Made by a program: the position numbers and the translations under genes. Below the pieces are notes generated by a model. That model was given only the letters and a program-made list of their open reading frames with translations. It made no database searches and was not told the DNA's origin. From Bacillus swezeyi (GTDB lineage: Bacteria; Bacillota; Bacilli; Bacillales; Bacillaceae), in NCBI RefSeq assembly GCF_001969815.1, contig NZ_MRBK01000011.1, positions 112,168-176,167 on the forward strand: a stretch of DNA of 64,000 nucleotides, given 5' to 3'. Below are positions 1 to 8,327 of this stretch, piece by piece (within the stretch, counting starts at the first letter, position 1; every line of letters begins with the position of its first letter).

Positions 1-290
1 ACAACCTGAACTTCTATATGACTGCTGCAGCAGAACTTCTGGAAGACCATGACTCTGTGACAGTCGTTGCAGCAGCGATTAAAATGATGACAAAAGAGCC
101 GGATAACACGCCTGTACGCTTAACAGAAGAGGCGCCGCTCAGATCGAAGCGAAACAAAAACCATCACCAACGTTCATCAAAACGCAGAGACGGCGGCGGT
201 TATAGAGGAAAAGGAAAGAACAACCGTTCATCCTATGATAAAAAGCGTTCATCAAATGACAGACGACAAAAAAAATCATATAATTCATAA
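1..290 (+). CDS. cshA: DEAD-box RNA helicase CshA, C-terminal end (partial)
   Basis: Only the last ~96 codons are present; the gene enters from the left edge in the frame AAC CTG AAC TTC TAT ATG and ends at TAA. The visible part has the end of the conserved dimerisation/C-terminal region ([10 protein letters not shown]...) followed by a low-complexity tail rich in Arg, Lys, Ser, Asn and Gly ([14 protein letters not shown]), the basic RNA-binding extension typical of CshA. CshA is a cold-inducible ATP-dependent RNA helicase that works with the RNA degradosome and in ribosome assembly. The following ydbS-ydbT pair matches the B. subtilis neighbourhood. The helicase motifs lie outside the window, so the call rests on tail composition and synteny. 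Confidence 0.85.
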   Translation, partial: NLNFYMTAAAELLEDHDSVTVVAAAIKMMTKEPDNTPVRLTEEAPLRSKRNKNHHQRSSKRRDGGGYRGKGKNNRSSYDKKRSSNDRRQKKSYNS

Positions 291-294
291 TCAG

Positions 295-330
295 AAGGCG
301 GATCCTTTTAACGGATTCGCCTTTTTTAAA
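295..330 (+). terminator. Rho-independent terminator of cshA
   Basis: GGCGGATCC and GGATTCGCC arms around a short A/T loop are followed by a run of six T, directly after the cshA stop codon. Confidence 0.8.
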
Positions 331-397
331 AGCAATTTAGTGAAACAAAAAGGGCATGAAGTTCGTACATAAAATATAAGATTGGGGGAATCGAGTT

Positions 398-877
398 TTG
401 AGAAGCGAGCCGAAAAATCAAATCAGCCGTGATGGCGTAAAAGTGTGGAGAATCAGCGCAATCATCACATCATTTGTTTTATTCCTGATTGCCGCAGGTC
501 TGGTTGTGCTTGGCGTGATCTTTAAATGGCCTTTGTGGATTGGAATTTTGCCAGCCGCCGTATGGCTGGTCATTTCAATTTTTATTATATTGATCATCCC
601 GAACCTCCGTCACAAGATCTGGCGCTATGAAGTGCATGAGCATGAAATTGATATTCAGCACGGAATCTTTGTAGTGACGCGTGTGATCGTCCCGATGGTC
701 AGGGTTCAGCATGTTGATACATCACAGGGGCCTCTGCTCAGAAAATACAACCTTGCATCCGTTCAAATTTCAACTGCCGCGACAACCCATTCAATTCCCG
801 CTCTTGATCTGGAAGAAGCGGATCAGCTCAGAGATTTCATATCCCGTTTGGCAAGGGTGACTGAAGATGATGTCTGA
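398..877 (+). CDS. ydbS: PH-domain membrane protein YdbS
   Basis: 159-residue membrane protein of the bacterial PH-like (bPH2, formerly DUF304) family. Two hydrophobic segments (about residues 22-44 and 50-70) precede a cytoplasmic bPH2 domain with the motif YEVHEHEIDIQHGIF and VRVQHVDTSQGPLLRKYNL. The start is TTG at 398, preceded by GGGGGAA at 384-390. It overlaps ydbT by 11 bases, so the two are co-transcribed and probably translationally coupled. YdbS/YdbT-type pairs are linked in B. subtilis to resistance to antimicrobial peptides such as amylocyclicin; that role is inferred from homology only. Nothing odd in the reading frame. Confidence 0.85.
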   Translation: MRSEPKNQISRDGVKVWRISAIITSFVLFLIAAGLVVLGVIFKWPLWIGILPAAVWLVISIFIILIIPNLRHKIWRYEVHEHEIDIQHGIFVVTRVIVPMVRVQHVDTSQGPLLRKYNLASVQISTAATTHSIPALDLEEADQLRDFISRLARVTEDDV

Positions 878-2351
878 ACCGAAACGCATGCACCCGGCAG
901 CCATGATTCTCAACTTTTTTACGGGGCTTGTTGAAACCGTCAAAAATTTTATCATCCCGTTTGGCGTGGCCTTTTTTTTAAATCATAACCATGTGATCAA
1001 CATAATAGCAATTTCTGCGGTCGTACTGTTTTTCGTTTTTTTGATTGCAAGCAGTATCATAAAGTGGAGAAAATTCACCTATCGGATTGAGGAGGATGAA
1101 CTGCGGATCGAGGAAGGCCTGATCACAAAGAAAAAGAGGTACATTCCGATCGAACGGATTCAAACGATCAACACAAGCGCAGGGATCATCCAGCAAATCT
1201 TTAAGCTTGTCAAACTTCAGGTCGAAACGGCCGGAGACGGCAAAGAAGCGGAAGTTTCCCTTGTCGCCGTTACACAGGCCGAAGCTGAAAATATCCAGAA
1301 GGCGCTCTTTGAGCGAAAGAAAGAAATGGCCGATATTGCAGCTGACAATGCAGAGCTTCAAAAAGATGCTGTCGTGAAAATAGAAGAAGCGCCGCCGGCA
1401 CCTGAGACGACATATAAAATGAGCGGACAGGAGCTTCTGATCGCTGCTTCAACATCAAGCGGAATAGGGGTCATTATTTCAGGGATTTTCGCTTTTATTA
1501 CTCAAATAGACGAAGTGTTCAATTTGGATTGGCTGTATGATCGATTTTCCTTTTTGAACAGCGCCGGAGCAGCGGTGATTGCATTGGTTGCCTTTGCCGC
1601 CCTATTCATCGCATGGCTCCTCAGCATCATCGGCATGCTGTTGAAGTATGCGAACTTTACCATTGTCCGCAAACAAAAAGAAATCATCATTTCCCGGGGA
1701 CTGATTGAAAAACATCAAGTCACCATTCCGCTCCAGCGAATCCAGGCGATTAAAATAAAAGAAAGTCTGATCAGGCAGCCGTTCGGCTTTGCAACCATCA
1801 CGATCGTCAGCGCCGGGGGAAGCGCGATGGAAGAAGACAAATCGACCGTCTTGTTCCCGATCATCAGCAGAAAGCTGATCAAAAAACGCCTCGGCGAGTT
1901 GATACCTGATTATGCTCCTGAAGAAGGGCTGAACCGCTTGCCGAAGCGCGCATTGGGCCGGTACATGCTGCGCTCATCATGGCCTGTCCTGGCGGTGATT
2001 CCGCTCAGCATTTTCTTTCCGCCTTGGGGGTATTTGTCCATCATATTGATTCCTTTTTACTGGATCTTCGGATATTTGGCATATCGTGATGCGGGGTGGA
2101 AAATCAGCGGCAGCAAACTGATCATGTCATCCCGCCTCATCGGCAGGACAACCGCTGTCATCCAGCACAAACGCATGCAGGTTTTTGAGGTCAGCCGCTC
2201 TTTTTTCCAGCGCAGAAAGAAGCTTGTCTCCATCCACACATCAACAAAATCATCGATGTTGATGGAGAAGTTCTCCGTAGCGGATGCAGACGAGAAGGAT
2301 TCAGAAGACATTTTTAATTGGTACTCCTATGAAAAAAGAGTGAACGGTTAA
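867..2351 (+). CDS. ydbT: PH-domain membrane protein YdbT
   Basis: 494-residue partner of YdbS with tandem bPH2 units separated by hydrophobic pairs. The repeated signature is RYIPIERIQTINTSAGIIQQIFK near residue 90 and VTIPLQRIQAIKIKESLIRQPFG near residue 290, with a third unit near 420-480. Six or more membrane segments are visible. ATG 867 lies inside the end of ydbS; ATG 870 is an alternative. The stop codon (2349-2351) sits inside a palindrome that served as shared terminator with the convergent ydcA. That palindrome is now duplicated on both sides of the inserted repeat at 2365-2540. Confidence 0.85.
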   Translation: MMSEPKRMHPAAMILNFFTGLVETVKNFIIPFGVAFFLNHNHVINIIAISAVVLFFVFLIASSIIKWRKFTYRIEEDELRIEEGLITKKKRYIPIERIQTINTSAGIIQQIFKLVKLQVETAGDGKEAEVSLVAVTQAEAENIQKALFERKKEMADIAADNAELQKDAVVKIEEAPPAPETTYKMSGQELLIAASTSSGIGVIISGIFAFITQIDEVFNLDWLYDRFSFLNSAGAAVIALVAFAALFIAWLLSIIGMLLKYANFTIVRKQKEIIISRGLIEKHQVTIPLQRIQAIKIKESLIRQPFGFATITIVSAGGSAMEEDKSTVLFPIISRKLIKKRLGELIPDYAPEEGLNRLPKRALGRYMLRSSWPVLAVIPLSIFFPPWGYLSIILIPFYWIFGYLAYRDAGWKISGSKLIMSSRLIGRTTAVIQHKRMQVFEVSRSFFQRRKKLVSIHTSTKSSMLMEKFSVADADEKDSEDIFNWYSYEKRVNG

Positions 2352-2569
2352 TAACCGTCACTCTCAGCGTGTCGAAAAACCCTCGCATTCGTTGTCAGGC
2401 CTGCGCGTCGGTGCTCACGAATTCCAACATTCGCTCCGCTCCGATGCTCGTCCTTCCTAGACTGCAAGGGTTTTCAATCACGCTGAAAGGATGACAAAAT
2501 CCTAAAACTTTAAACCGTTTTAGGATTTTGTCAACAATCTAAGAGTGAACGGTTAATAACCGTCACTCT
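2336..2569 (+). repeat. ~176-bp structured repeat element, copy 1, with 29-bp flanking duplications
   Basis: The core 2365-2540 recurs almost identically at 36851-37027 in the same orientation (one 2-base substitution, AA to GC, and one inserted A). It is highly structured. CAGCGTG (2365-2371) pairs with CACGCTG (2479-2485), and AAACCCT (2377-2383) with AGGGTTT (2467-2473). A perfect 16-bp hairpin has arms 2493-2508 and 2517-2532. The core is bracketed by an exact 29-bp direct repeat (2336-2364 and 2541-2569), which is itself a terminator palindrome holding the ydbT stop (left copy) and the ydcA stop (right copy). No ORF is supported. The B. subtilis genome is known to carry a family of ~190-bp structured repeats; I infer this is the related family. 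Confidence 0.85.
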
Positions 2570-3152
2570 TTTTGCTTAAAAATAGCGGAGCAAGCGCCAG
2601 TCCGCCCAAAAGGCCGAAAATATGCGCCATGATGTTAATATTATGATTGATAAAAGTCATCAAAACCGAAATGGCGAGAATCGTTACGATGATTTGTGAA
2701 TTGGCGCTCCCCATCAGCTCTTTACGAAACAGGACGATATATAAATAAACGCCGAACAACCCGAATATCGCGCCGGAAGCCCCGACATGCATATACTCCA
2801 GCGGCTCTATGAAGTATGTGCCGATATTGCCGATCACGCCCGCTCCGAAATAAATGATCATAAACCGCATCTTCCCCAGCATCCGCTCCAGTCCAGGCGC
2901 AAATAAAAACAGCGACATCGAGTTGAAGAGCAGATGAGAAAACCCTCCATGAATCAAGATCGGTGTGGCAAACCGCCACCATTCTCCATTTGCAATTCCC
3001 CAGTTAAACCCGATCATTAAATCAGACCACATTTGCACAGAAGGAAGGGGGATTAAAAAAACAATCCAAATGGCAAGCTGCAGGGCCAATATAGCGGTCG
3101 TAACCGGATAAAGTCTGATAAACGTCTGAAAATTTTCTGTTCTGATAAACAT
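2553..3152 (-). CDS. ydcA: Rhomboid-family intramembrane serine protease YdcA
   Basis: 199 residues with about six transmembrane helices. Rhomboid hallmarks are visible: HGGFSHLLFN in TM2 (His and Asn of the oxyanion region), the catalytic GASG serine motif in HVGASGAIFGLFG, and a catalytic His in IMAHIFGLLGG of the last helix. It cleaves membrane proteins within the bilayer; substrates are unknown. It is a compact form without an added cytoplasmic domain. The gene is convergent with ydbT, and its last four codons plus stop lie in the right copy of the terminator palindrome of the inserted repeat. A possible ribosome site (AAAGGGG) lies 14 bases before ATG. Confidence 0.85.
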   Translation of the reverse strand: MFIRTENFQTFIRLYPVTTAILALQLAIWIVFLIPLPSVQMWSDLMIGFNWGIANGEWWRFATPILIHGGFSHLLFNSMSLFLFAPGLERMLGKMRFMIIYFGAGVIGNIGTYFIEPLEYMHVGASGAIFGLFGVYLYIVLFRKELMGSANSQIIVTILAISVLMTFINHNINIMAHIFGLLGGLALAPLFLSKKSDGY

Positions 3153-3448
3153 GCTTTAGCTCTAAGCCCCTTTACAATGATCTCGTACATATTGATATAG
3201 TAACACGTTTATGACCATGCTTTGATAAATAGTACGCCGATAAAATGAATTGAAAGGTTGTCATGCTAGTCTGCATATTGTCTCCCCCACTCTCATATAT
3301 TGGGTAGTGCAATAAGGGAGACAAGTCGTTGCAGGCTTTTATGGTACGCATGCCGATCTAGCCGGCCCCTATTCCAAAAGCGTACCGTTAAAGTCGAACA
3401 AGCGGTTTCTTCCTTTTTACATCAATGATTAAAAAGGGGTTGAAAAAG
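3153..3448. other. Intergenic region between ydcA and ydcC; no acpS; long-spaced inverted repeat
   Basis: No coding frame of useful length is present. In B. subtilis this position holds acpS (holo-ACP synthase, ~120 codons); nothing resembling its start or motifs is seen here on either strand. A 9-bp inverted repeat TTGTCTCCC (3278-3286) / GGGAGACAA (3316-3324), with inner CACT/AGTG pairing, could form a stem-loop. Promoters for the two divergent neighbours must lie here, but I cannot assign them. Confidence 0.5.
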
Positions 3449-4456
3449 GTGAGAAAAAGCTTTGTTTTGCTTTTAACGGGGCTGCTTGTTGTCTTTATGC
3501 TTTCTGCCTGCGGCCAAAAATCGCAAGAAGATGTTGTGACGGGGCTCGACAAGAAGGCAAAAGAATACACGTCCTATAAGGCAAAAGCAAAAATGACGAT
3601 TGAAACGGGAAATGAACCGCAAGAGTACGATGTAGAGATCTGGCATAAAAAACCTTCTTTTTATCGGGTTTATTTGGAAAATCCGAAGAAAGACCAGAGC
3701 CAGGTGATTTTGCGGAATGAGAACGGCGTGTTTGTATTGACACCGTCCCTGAACAAAAGCTTCCGATTTCACAGTGATTGGCCCAACAACAGCAGCCAGG
3801 TCTATTTGTTTGAATCGCTCGTAAAAGATATTAAAAATGATGGAGAAGCTTCCTTCTCAGCAAAGGATTCAAAGTATATTTTTGAAACGAAGACAAACTA
3901 TCAGCATAACCAGATGCTGCCTACACAAGAAATCGTATTCCATAAGAAAAATATGGCCCCTCAATCTGTCAAAGTGATGGATACAGACCGCAAAGCCATG
4001 GTAAAAGTTGAATTCAAGAGCTTTGAATTTAATAAACCTTTTGATAAAGATTCATTTGATGAAAAGAAAAACATGACGCTTTCTCAAATAGATGTCACCA
4101 CAAGCGCTGAGCCGTCGGATTCATTTGCCGTCAAAACGCCGCTTGATCTGCCGCAGGGCGTCAAAAAGCTGGAAGAGAAAGAGGTGACGACAGATGACGG
4201 GAAAAGAATCATCATCACATACGGCGGAGAAAAATCATTCACTCTAATCCAGGAAAAAGCCCGTGTTGCCAAAACTTCCGCTTCGGTTTCCATGAACGGT
4301 GAACCGGTTAATCTCGGATTTACAGTCGGTGTTTTGACAGACAAATCGGTTTCTTGGACATATGACGGAGTCGATTATTTCATCTCATCAGAGGATCTTT
4401 CCCAAGATGAACTTCTGATGGTTGCTAAAAGCATGCAAGGCCAGTCATCCAAGTAG
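3449..4456 (+). CDS. ydcC: LolA-like lipoprotein YdcC
   Basis: Lipoprotein of about 335 residues. The GTG at 3449 is preferred because AAGGGG (3434-3439) sits 9 bases upstream and the product starts VRKSFVLLLTGLL, a lipoprotein signal with lipobox LSAC. ATG 3425 would add eight residues but overlaps that ribosome site. The body carries the LolA/LppX-type fold pattern of YdcC proteins (SYKAKAKMTIETGN..., then IVFHKKNMAPQSVKVMD) and a C-terminal region that binds nothing recognisable. YdcC is associated with sporulating cells in B. subtilis; the molecular role is unknown. Followed by a terminator and alr. Confidence 0.8.
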   Translation: MRKSFVLLLTGLLVVFMLSACGQKSQEDVVTGLDKKAKEYTSYKAKAKMTIETGNEPQEYDVEIWHKKPSFYRVYLENPKKDQSQVILRNENGVFVLTPSLNKSFRFHSDWPNNSSQVYLFESLVKDIKNDGEASFSAKDSKYIFETKTNYQHNQMLPTQEIVFHKKNMAPQSVKVMDTDRKAMVKVEFKSFEFNKPFDKDSFDEKKNMTLSQIDVTTSAEPSDSFAVKTPLDLPQGVKKLEEKEVTTDDGKRIIITYGGEKSFTLIQEKARVAKTSASVSMNGEPVNLGFTVGVLTDKSVSWTYDGVDYFISSEDLSQDELLMVAKSMQGQSSK

Positions 4457-4473
4457 ACTAGACTAAACGTCCA

Positions 4474-4518
4474 AACAGCTTGTTCTTCGATATACGGAGA
4501 ACAGGCTGTTTTATTTTA
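4474..4518 (+). terminator. Terminator of ydcC
   Basis: AACAGCTTGTTCT and AGAACAGGCTGTTTTA form a long stem around an 11-base loop, followed by T-rich sequence. Confidence 0.75.
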
Positions 4519-4681
4519 ATGCCTGCGTGTATGTTTTCGGTCGGTTTTCCGTAAAATGTATATGGAACCAAGAACTTTTTGTTGGGCTGCGGCATCATAC
4601 ACAGTGCAAAATTTCCCTTCCTCCTGCTTTTTTAGTATGATGGGGGAAGATGATTTGAAACAAGGAACAGGAAGTGTCATG

Positions 4682-5851
4682 ATGAGCTTAAAACCATTCT
4701 ATAGGAAGACTTGGGCGGAGATCGACTTAACGGCTTTAAAAGAAAATGTCCGCAATATGAAACAGCATATTGGCGAGCATGTTCATCTGATGGCCGTCGT
4801 GAAAGCGAATGCCTATGGTCATGGAAGTGCACAAGTGGCAAAGGCGGCTCTTGAAGAAGGAGCGTCAGTTCTTGCCGTTGCTTTACTTGATGAGGCGCTC
4901 TCACTAAGAGCAGAAGGAATAGAAGAACCGATTCTCGTCCTTGGTGCAGTGCCGCCTGAGTACACCGGCATTGCCGCAGACAAGAGGATTATTGTAACGG
5001 GCTATTCCGTCCAATGGCTGAAAGAAGTGCTCGGTTTCTTGGATGGGGTCGACACCCCTCTTGAGTTTCATCTGAAAATCGACACGGGCATGGGAAGACT
5101 CGGCTGCAAAACGGAAGAGGACATAAAAGAAATGATGGAGATGGCAGAATCGAGCTCAAAGCTCAATTGCACAGGCGTTTTCACTCATTTTGCGACAGCC
5201 GATGAAACAGATACGGATTATTTCAACATGCAGCTTAACCGTTTTGAAGAACTGACCAAACCCCTCCCGCTTGACCGTTTAATGGTGCACTCATCAAACA
5301 GCGCCGCTGGTCTGCGTTTTAAGAAACAGCTTTTTAATGCCGTTCGTTTCGGCATCAGCATGTACGGCTTGTCACCATCTACAGAAATAAAAGACGAGCT
5401 CCCGTTTCGTCTGCGGGAAGTGTTCTCGCTCCATACGGAACTTTCCCACGTGAAGACAATCAAGAAAGGTGAAAGCGTCAGCTATGGAGCGACGTATACC
5501 GCCGAGCATGACGAATGGATCGGAACCGTACCGGTCGGTTATGCGGACGGGTGGCTGCGCCGCCTTGCAGGAACCGAAGTGCTGATAGACGGAAAAAGGC
5601 AGAAGATTGCCGGAAGAATCTGCATGGATCAGTTCATGATTTCTCTTGATGAAGAATATCCTGTCGGCACAAAAGTGACATTAATCGGAAAACAAGAAGA
5701 CGAATGGATATCAGTCGACGAAATCGCTCAAAAACTGCAGACGATTAATTATGAAATCACATGTATGATAAGTTCACGGGTCCCCCGTATGTTTTTGGAA
5801 AATGGGAGTATAATGGAAATAAGGAATCCGATCTTGCCAAATCATATTTGA
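4682..5851 (+). CDS. alr: Alanine racemase
   Basis: 389 residues, the size of B. subtilis Alr (Dal). A PLP-dependent enzyme interconverting L- and D-alanine for peptidoglycan. The PLP lysine is K41 in VVKANAYGHG; the second catalytic base, Tyr, is in SYGATYTA near residue 270; RICMDQFM supplies the Arg/Met active-site strand. The start at ATG 4682 follows AGGAAG (4669-4674) and gives MSLKPFYRKTWAEIDL, matching the family N terminus; the tandem ATG at 4679 is equally possible. Longer upstream frame reading (from 4556) has no ribosome site. Located between ydcC and ndoAI as in B. subtilis. Confidence 0.93.
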   Translation: MSLKPFYRKTWAEIDLTALKENVRNMKQHIGEHVHLMAVVKANAYGHGSAQVAKAALEEGASVLAVALLDEALSLRAEGIEEPILVLGAVPPEYTGIAADKRIIVTGYSVQWLKEVLGFLDGVDTPLEFHLKIDTGMGRLGCKTEEDIKEMMEMAESSSKLNCTGVFTHFATADETDTDYFNMQLNRFEELTKPLPLDRLMVHSSNSAAGLRFKKQLFNAVRFGISMYGLSPSTEIKDELPFRLREVFSLHTELSHVKTIKKGESVSYGATYTAEHDEWIGTVPVGYADGWLRRLAGTEVLIDGKRQKIAGRICMDQFMISLDEEYPVGTKVTLIGKQEDEWISVDEIAQKLQTINYEITCMISSRVPRMFLENGSIMEIRNPILPNHI

Positions 5852-5961
5852 AAATAAATAATAAGCGGAAAAACAGCTTTGCTTGCGGATCGAATAGTGA
5901 TATGATTATGATTGGAATGGATAACATGTTGTATCCGTAAGTTTGGTGGAGGTGTATGTTT

Positions 5962-6243
5962 TTGTCTGAATCCAGCGCTACAACTGAAATTATGATTCGC
6001 TTGCCAGAAGCCTTAGTATCAGAACTGGATGGTGTCGTCATGCAAGATAACGGGAGCAGAAATGAACTGATTTACCAAGCCACAAAAATGTATTTACGCG
6101 AACGCAAAAATCGACAAATTCGGGAATCGATGAGACGCGGTTATATGGAGATGGCAAAAATCAATTTGAACATCTCTTCTGAGGCACAATTTGCAGAGTA
6201 TGAGGCTGAAAACACAGTAGAGCGCTTAGTAAGCGGAGGATAA
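5962..6243 (+). CDS. ndoAI: Antitoxin EndoAI (MazE/CopG type)
   Basis: 93-residue ribbon-helix-helix antitoxin that neutralises EndoA and probably binds its own promoter. The N-terminal RHH segment ([19 protein letters not shown]) is followed by the toxin-binding tail [26 protein letters not shown], almost identical to B. subtilis EndoAI. TTG 5962 is chosen because GGAGG (5948-5952) lies 9 bases upstream and the product then begins MSESSA as in B. subtilis; ATG 5956 is only 3 bases from the ribosome site. The toxin gene starts 4 bases after the stop. Confidence 0.9.
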   Translation: MSESSATTEIMIRLPEALVSELDGVVMQDNGSRNELIYQATKMYLRERKNRQIRESMRRGYMEMAKINLNISSEAQFAEYEAENTVERLVSGG

Positions 6244-6247
6244 TCAT

Positions 6248-6598
6248 TTGATTGTTAAACGCGGCGATGTTTATTTTGCTGACCTATCTCCTGTTGTTGG
6301 CTCAGAACAAGGCGGAGTGCGCCCAGTTTTAGTGATTCAAAACAACATCGGCAATCGCTTCAGCCCAACTGCTATTGTTGCAGCCATAACAGCCCAAATA
6401 CAGAAAGCAAAATTACCTACCCACGTCGAAATTGATGCGAAACGCTATGGTTTTGAAAGAGATTCCGTTATATTGCTCGAGCAAATTCGGACGATTGATA
6501 AGCAAAGATTAACGGACAAAATCACTCATCTCGATGATGAAATGATGGAAAAAGTCAACGAAGCCTTACAAATCAGTTTGGCACTTATTGATTTTTAA
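6248..6598 (+). CDS. ndoA: mRNA interferase EndoA (MazF family toxin)
   Basis: 116 residues, nearly identical to B. subtilis EndoA (YdcE): [32 protein letters not shown]. It is a sequence-specific endoribonuclease (UACAU in B. subtilis) of the MazF/PemK fold; the conserved Arg of GVRPV and the Thr in VAAITAQ are catalytic in the family. TTG start at 6248, four bases after the antitoxin stop, so expression is coupled to ndoAI. A terminator follows and overlaps the rsbRA promoter region. Confidence 0.95.
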   Translation: MIVKRGDVYFADLSPVVGSEQGGVRPVLVIQNNIGNRFSPTAIVAAITAQIQKAKLPTHVEIDAKRYGFERDSVILLEQIRTIDKQRLTDKITHLDDEMMEKVNEALQISLALIDF

Positions 6599-6610
6599 TA
6601 AGAGAACAGA

Positions 6611-6640
6611 GTTGCTCGATGAGAAAGAGCAACTTTTTTT
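6611..6640 (+). terminator. Terminator of ndoAI-ndoA
   Basis: GTTGCTC / GAGCAAC arms with an 8-9 base loop and a run of eight T follow the ndoA stop. Confidence 0.8.
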
Positions 6641-6667
6641 GTGTTCAAAAATAACAAACGATATAAT
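6639..6667 (+). promoter_or_regulatory. Sigma-A promoter of the rsbRA-sigB operon
   Basis: TTGTGT (6639-6644), 17-base spacer, TATAAT (6662-6667), about 50 bases before the rsbRA start. This is the position of the housekeeping promoter known in B. subtilis. Confidence 0.65.
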
Positions 6668-6716
6668 GATAATGTTAGTCCAAAAATTGTTAGCGTATGT
6701 AGTTAGGGGGATGAAC

Positions 6717-7544
6717 ATGTCGAATCAAGCGGTATTAAAGTTTATTTCAGAACACCAAAATGAACTTTCTGAAAATTTGGCAGGTATTCTGAAAGAAATG
6801 AACGGAAAAATATCGAACGCAAAACTGACTGAGCACATGTATCAGACGATCAGCAATGAATATATTCATATTTTAATGAATTATTCAGCGGCTGATGATG
6901 AAAACGTGATCGACACGATTTATCAATTTTCTTCTAAAGCCGTGCAGAGGAGTATTCCGTTAAAGCTTCTGTCCTCAGGGCTGGCGGCGTTCTGGAAGCA
7001 TCTTTACTATGAAATGAACAAGGGTGTTCCTGAAGACAAGCAGTGCTATGATCTGATTTGGCAAATCGACAAATTGATCGAACCGATCAACAGTGAAATT
7101 TTAAATCAGTACGCCATTTCTTGGGAAAAAACCGTCGCTATGCAGAAGGTCGCTTTACAAGAGCTTTCAGCGCCGCTGATCCCGGTCTTTGATAACATTA
7201 CGGTGATGCCTCTCGTCGGAACGATCGATACAGAACGCGCCAAAAAAATCATGGAAAACCTTTTGAGCGGCGTTGCCAAACATCGTTCCGAAGTGGTTTT
7301 AATCGATATTACGGGAGTGCCTGTCGTCGATACGATGGTTGCGCACCACATTATTCAAGCTTCTGAAGCCGTCAGACTGGTCGGCGCCAAGTGCCTGCTC
7401 GTCGGAATTCGCCCGGAAATCGCGCAGACGATTGTCAATTTGGGAATCGATTTAACCCAGGTTATTACAAAAAATACCCTGCAAAAAGGAATTCAAACCG
7501 CACTGGAAATGACGGACAGAAAAATTGTTTCATTGGAGGAATAG
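6717..7544 (+). CDS. rsbRA: Stressosome sensor protein RsbRA
   Basis: 275 residues: an N-terminal globin-like sensory domain (about 1-135) and a C-terminal STAS domain. The STAS phosphorylation sites are conserved in LVGTIDTERAK and DITGVPVVDTMVAHHI, the two threonines phosphorylated by RsbT. With RsbS it forms the stressosome that holds RsbT until environmental stress. The N-terminal half diverges much more from B. subtilis than the STAS half, as usual for RsbR. ATG 6717 is 6 bases from AGGGGG (6705-6710); ATG 6711 abuts it. Confidence 0.93.
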   Translation: MSNQAVLKFISEHQNELSENLAGILKEMNGKISNAKLTEHMYQTISNEYIHILMNYSAADDENVIDTIYQFSSKAVQRSIPLKLLSSGLAAFWKHLYYEMNKGVPEDKQCYDLIWQIDKLIEPINSEILNQYAISWEKTVAMQKVALQELSAPLIPVFDNITVMPLVGTIDTERAKKIMENLLSGVAKHRSEVVLIDITGVPVVDTMVAHHIIQASEAVRLVGAKCLLVGIRPEIAQTIVNLGIDLTQVITKNTLQKGIQTALEMTDRKIVSLEE

Positions 7545-7547
7545 ACT

Positions 7548-7913
7548 TTGAGAGTACCTAAAATTCCGATCCTGAAACTGTATAATTGTTTACTGGTGTC
7601 CATTCAGGTAGAGCTCGATGACCAAACCGCTCTGAACTTTCAAGAGGATTTGCTCAATAAAATTTATGAAACTGGATCGAACGGAGTGGTGATCGACCTG
7701 ACTTCGGTGGATATCATCGATTCATTCATCGCCAAAGTGCTGGGCGATGTAATCGCGATGTCAAAACTTATGGGGGCTAAAGTCGTTCTAACCGGCATAC
7801 AGCCGGCTGTTGCGGTGACATTGATTGAACTCGGCATTTCTTTGGACGAGATCGAGACGGCGCTTGATCTCGAAAAAGGGCTCGAGACATTGCAGCGGGA
7901 ATTGGGGGAATAG
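7548..7913 (+). CDS. rsbS: Stressosome antagonist RsbS
   Basis: 121-residue single STAS domain protein. Ser59 in the motif [11 protein letters not shown] is the RsbT phosphorylation site. RsbS sequesters the RsbT kinase inside the stressosome. TTG start at 7548 follows GGAGG within the end of rsbRA, three bases after its stop, giving [20 protein letters not shown], nearly identical to B. subtilis RsbS. Confidence 0.94.
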   Translation: MRVPKIPILKLYNCLLVSIQVELDDQTALNFQEDLLNKIYETGSNGVVIDLTSVDIIDSFIAKVLGDVIAMSKLMGAKVVLTGIQPAVAVTLIELGISLDEIETALDLEKGLETLQRELGE

Positions 7914-7915
7914 AT

Positions 7916-8317
7916 ATGAAAGACCAGTCCTGTGTAAAGATTTTGACAGAGTGGGATATTGTAGCTGCCAGACAGCTCGGGCGAAATGTCGCAAAAGAAC
8001 TGGGATTCGGCACGGTTGATCAGGCCAGGATCACAACGGCTATTTCAGAGCTGGCCCGGAATATCTATTTATATGCCGGCAAAGGCCAAATTTGTATTGA
8101 ACAGGTTGAAGAAAGGGGGAAAAAGGGATTGAAAATCGTTGCGGAGGATGAGGGACCGGGAATTGCCGACATCCGTAAAGTGATGGAAGACGGTTTTTCA
8201 ACCTCAGGCGGCCTTGGAGCCGGACTCCCGGGAGTAAAGCGTTTAATGGATCAATTCGAATTGAATTCAGACGCTGAAAATGGAACGGACATACAAGCCG
8301 TAAAGTGGCTTCGGTAG
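7916..8317 (+). CDS. rsbT: Serine/threonine kinase and RsbU activator RsbT
   Basis: 133-residue GHKL-type kinase. The ATP-binding N box is in TTAISELARNIYLYA and the G1 box in VAEDEGPGIADIRK, with a Gly-rich G2 region GLGAGLPGVKRLMD. It phosphorylates RsbRA and RsbS and, once released, binds and activates the RsbU phosphatase. ATG 7916, two bases after the rsbS stop, with GGGGGAA upstream. Confidence 0.94.
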   Translation: MKDQSCVKILTEWDIVAARQLGRNVAKELGFGTVDQARITTAISELARNIYLYAGKGQICIEQVEERGKKGLKIVAEDEGPGIADIRKVMEDGFSTSGGLGAGLPGVKRLMDQFELNSDAENGTDIQAVKWLR

Positions 8318-8327
8318 GAGGGAAGGA

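Noticed and set aside
978..1361. 127-codon open frame on the minus strand inside ydbT
   Set aside because: No ribosome site; composition follows the ydbT codons in the opposite frame. Typical shadow of a real gene.
2365..2540. Repeat core considered as an insertion sequence
   Set aside because: No transposase frame. The ends match as a short 7-bp stem (CAGCGTG/CACGCTG) on one side only, not as terminal inverted repeats of the whole element.
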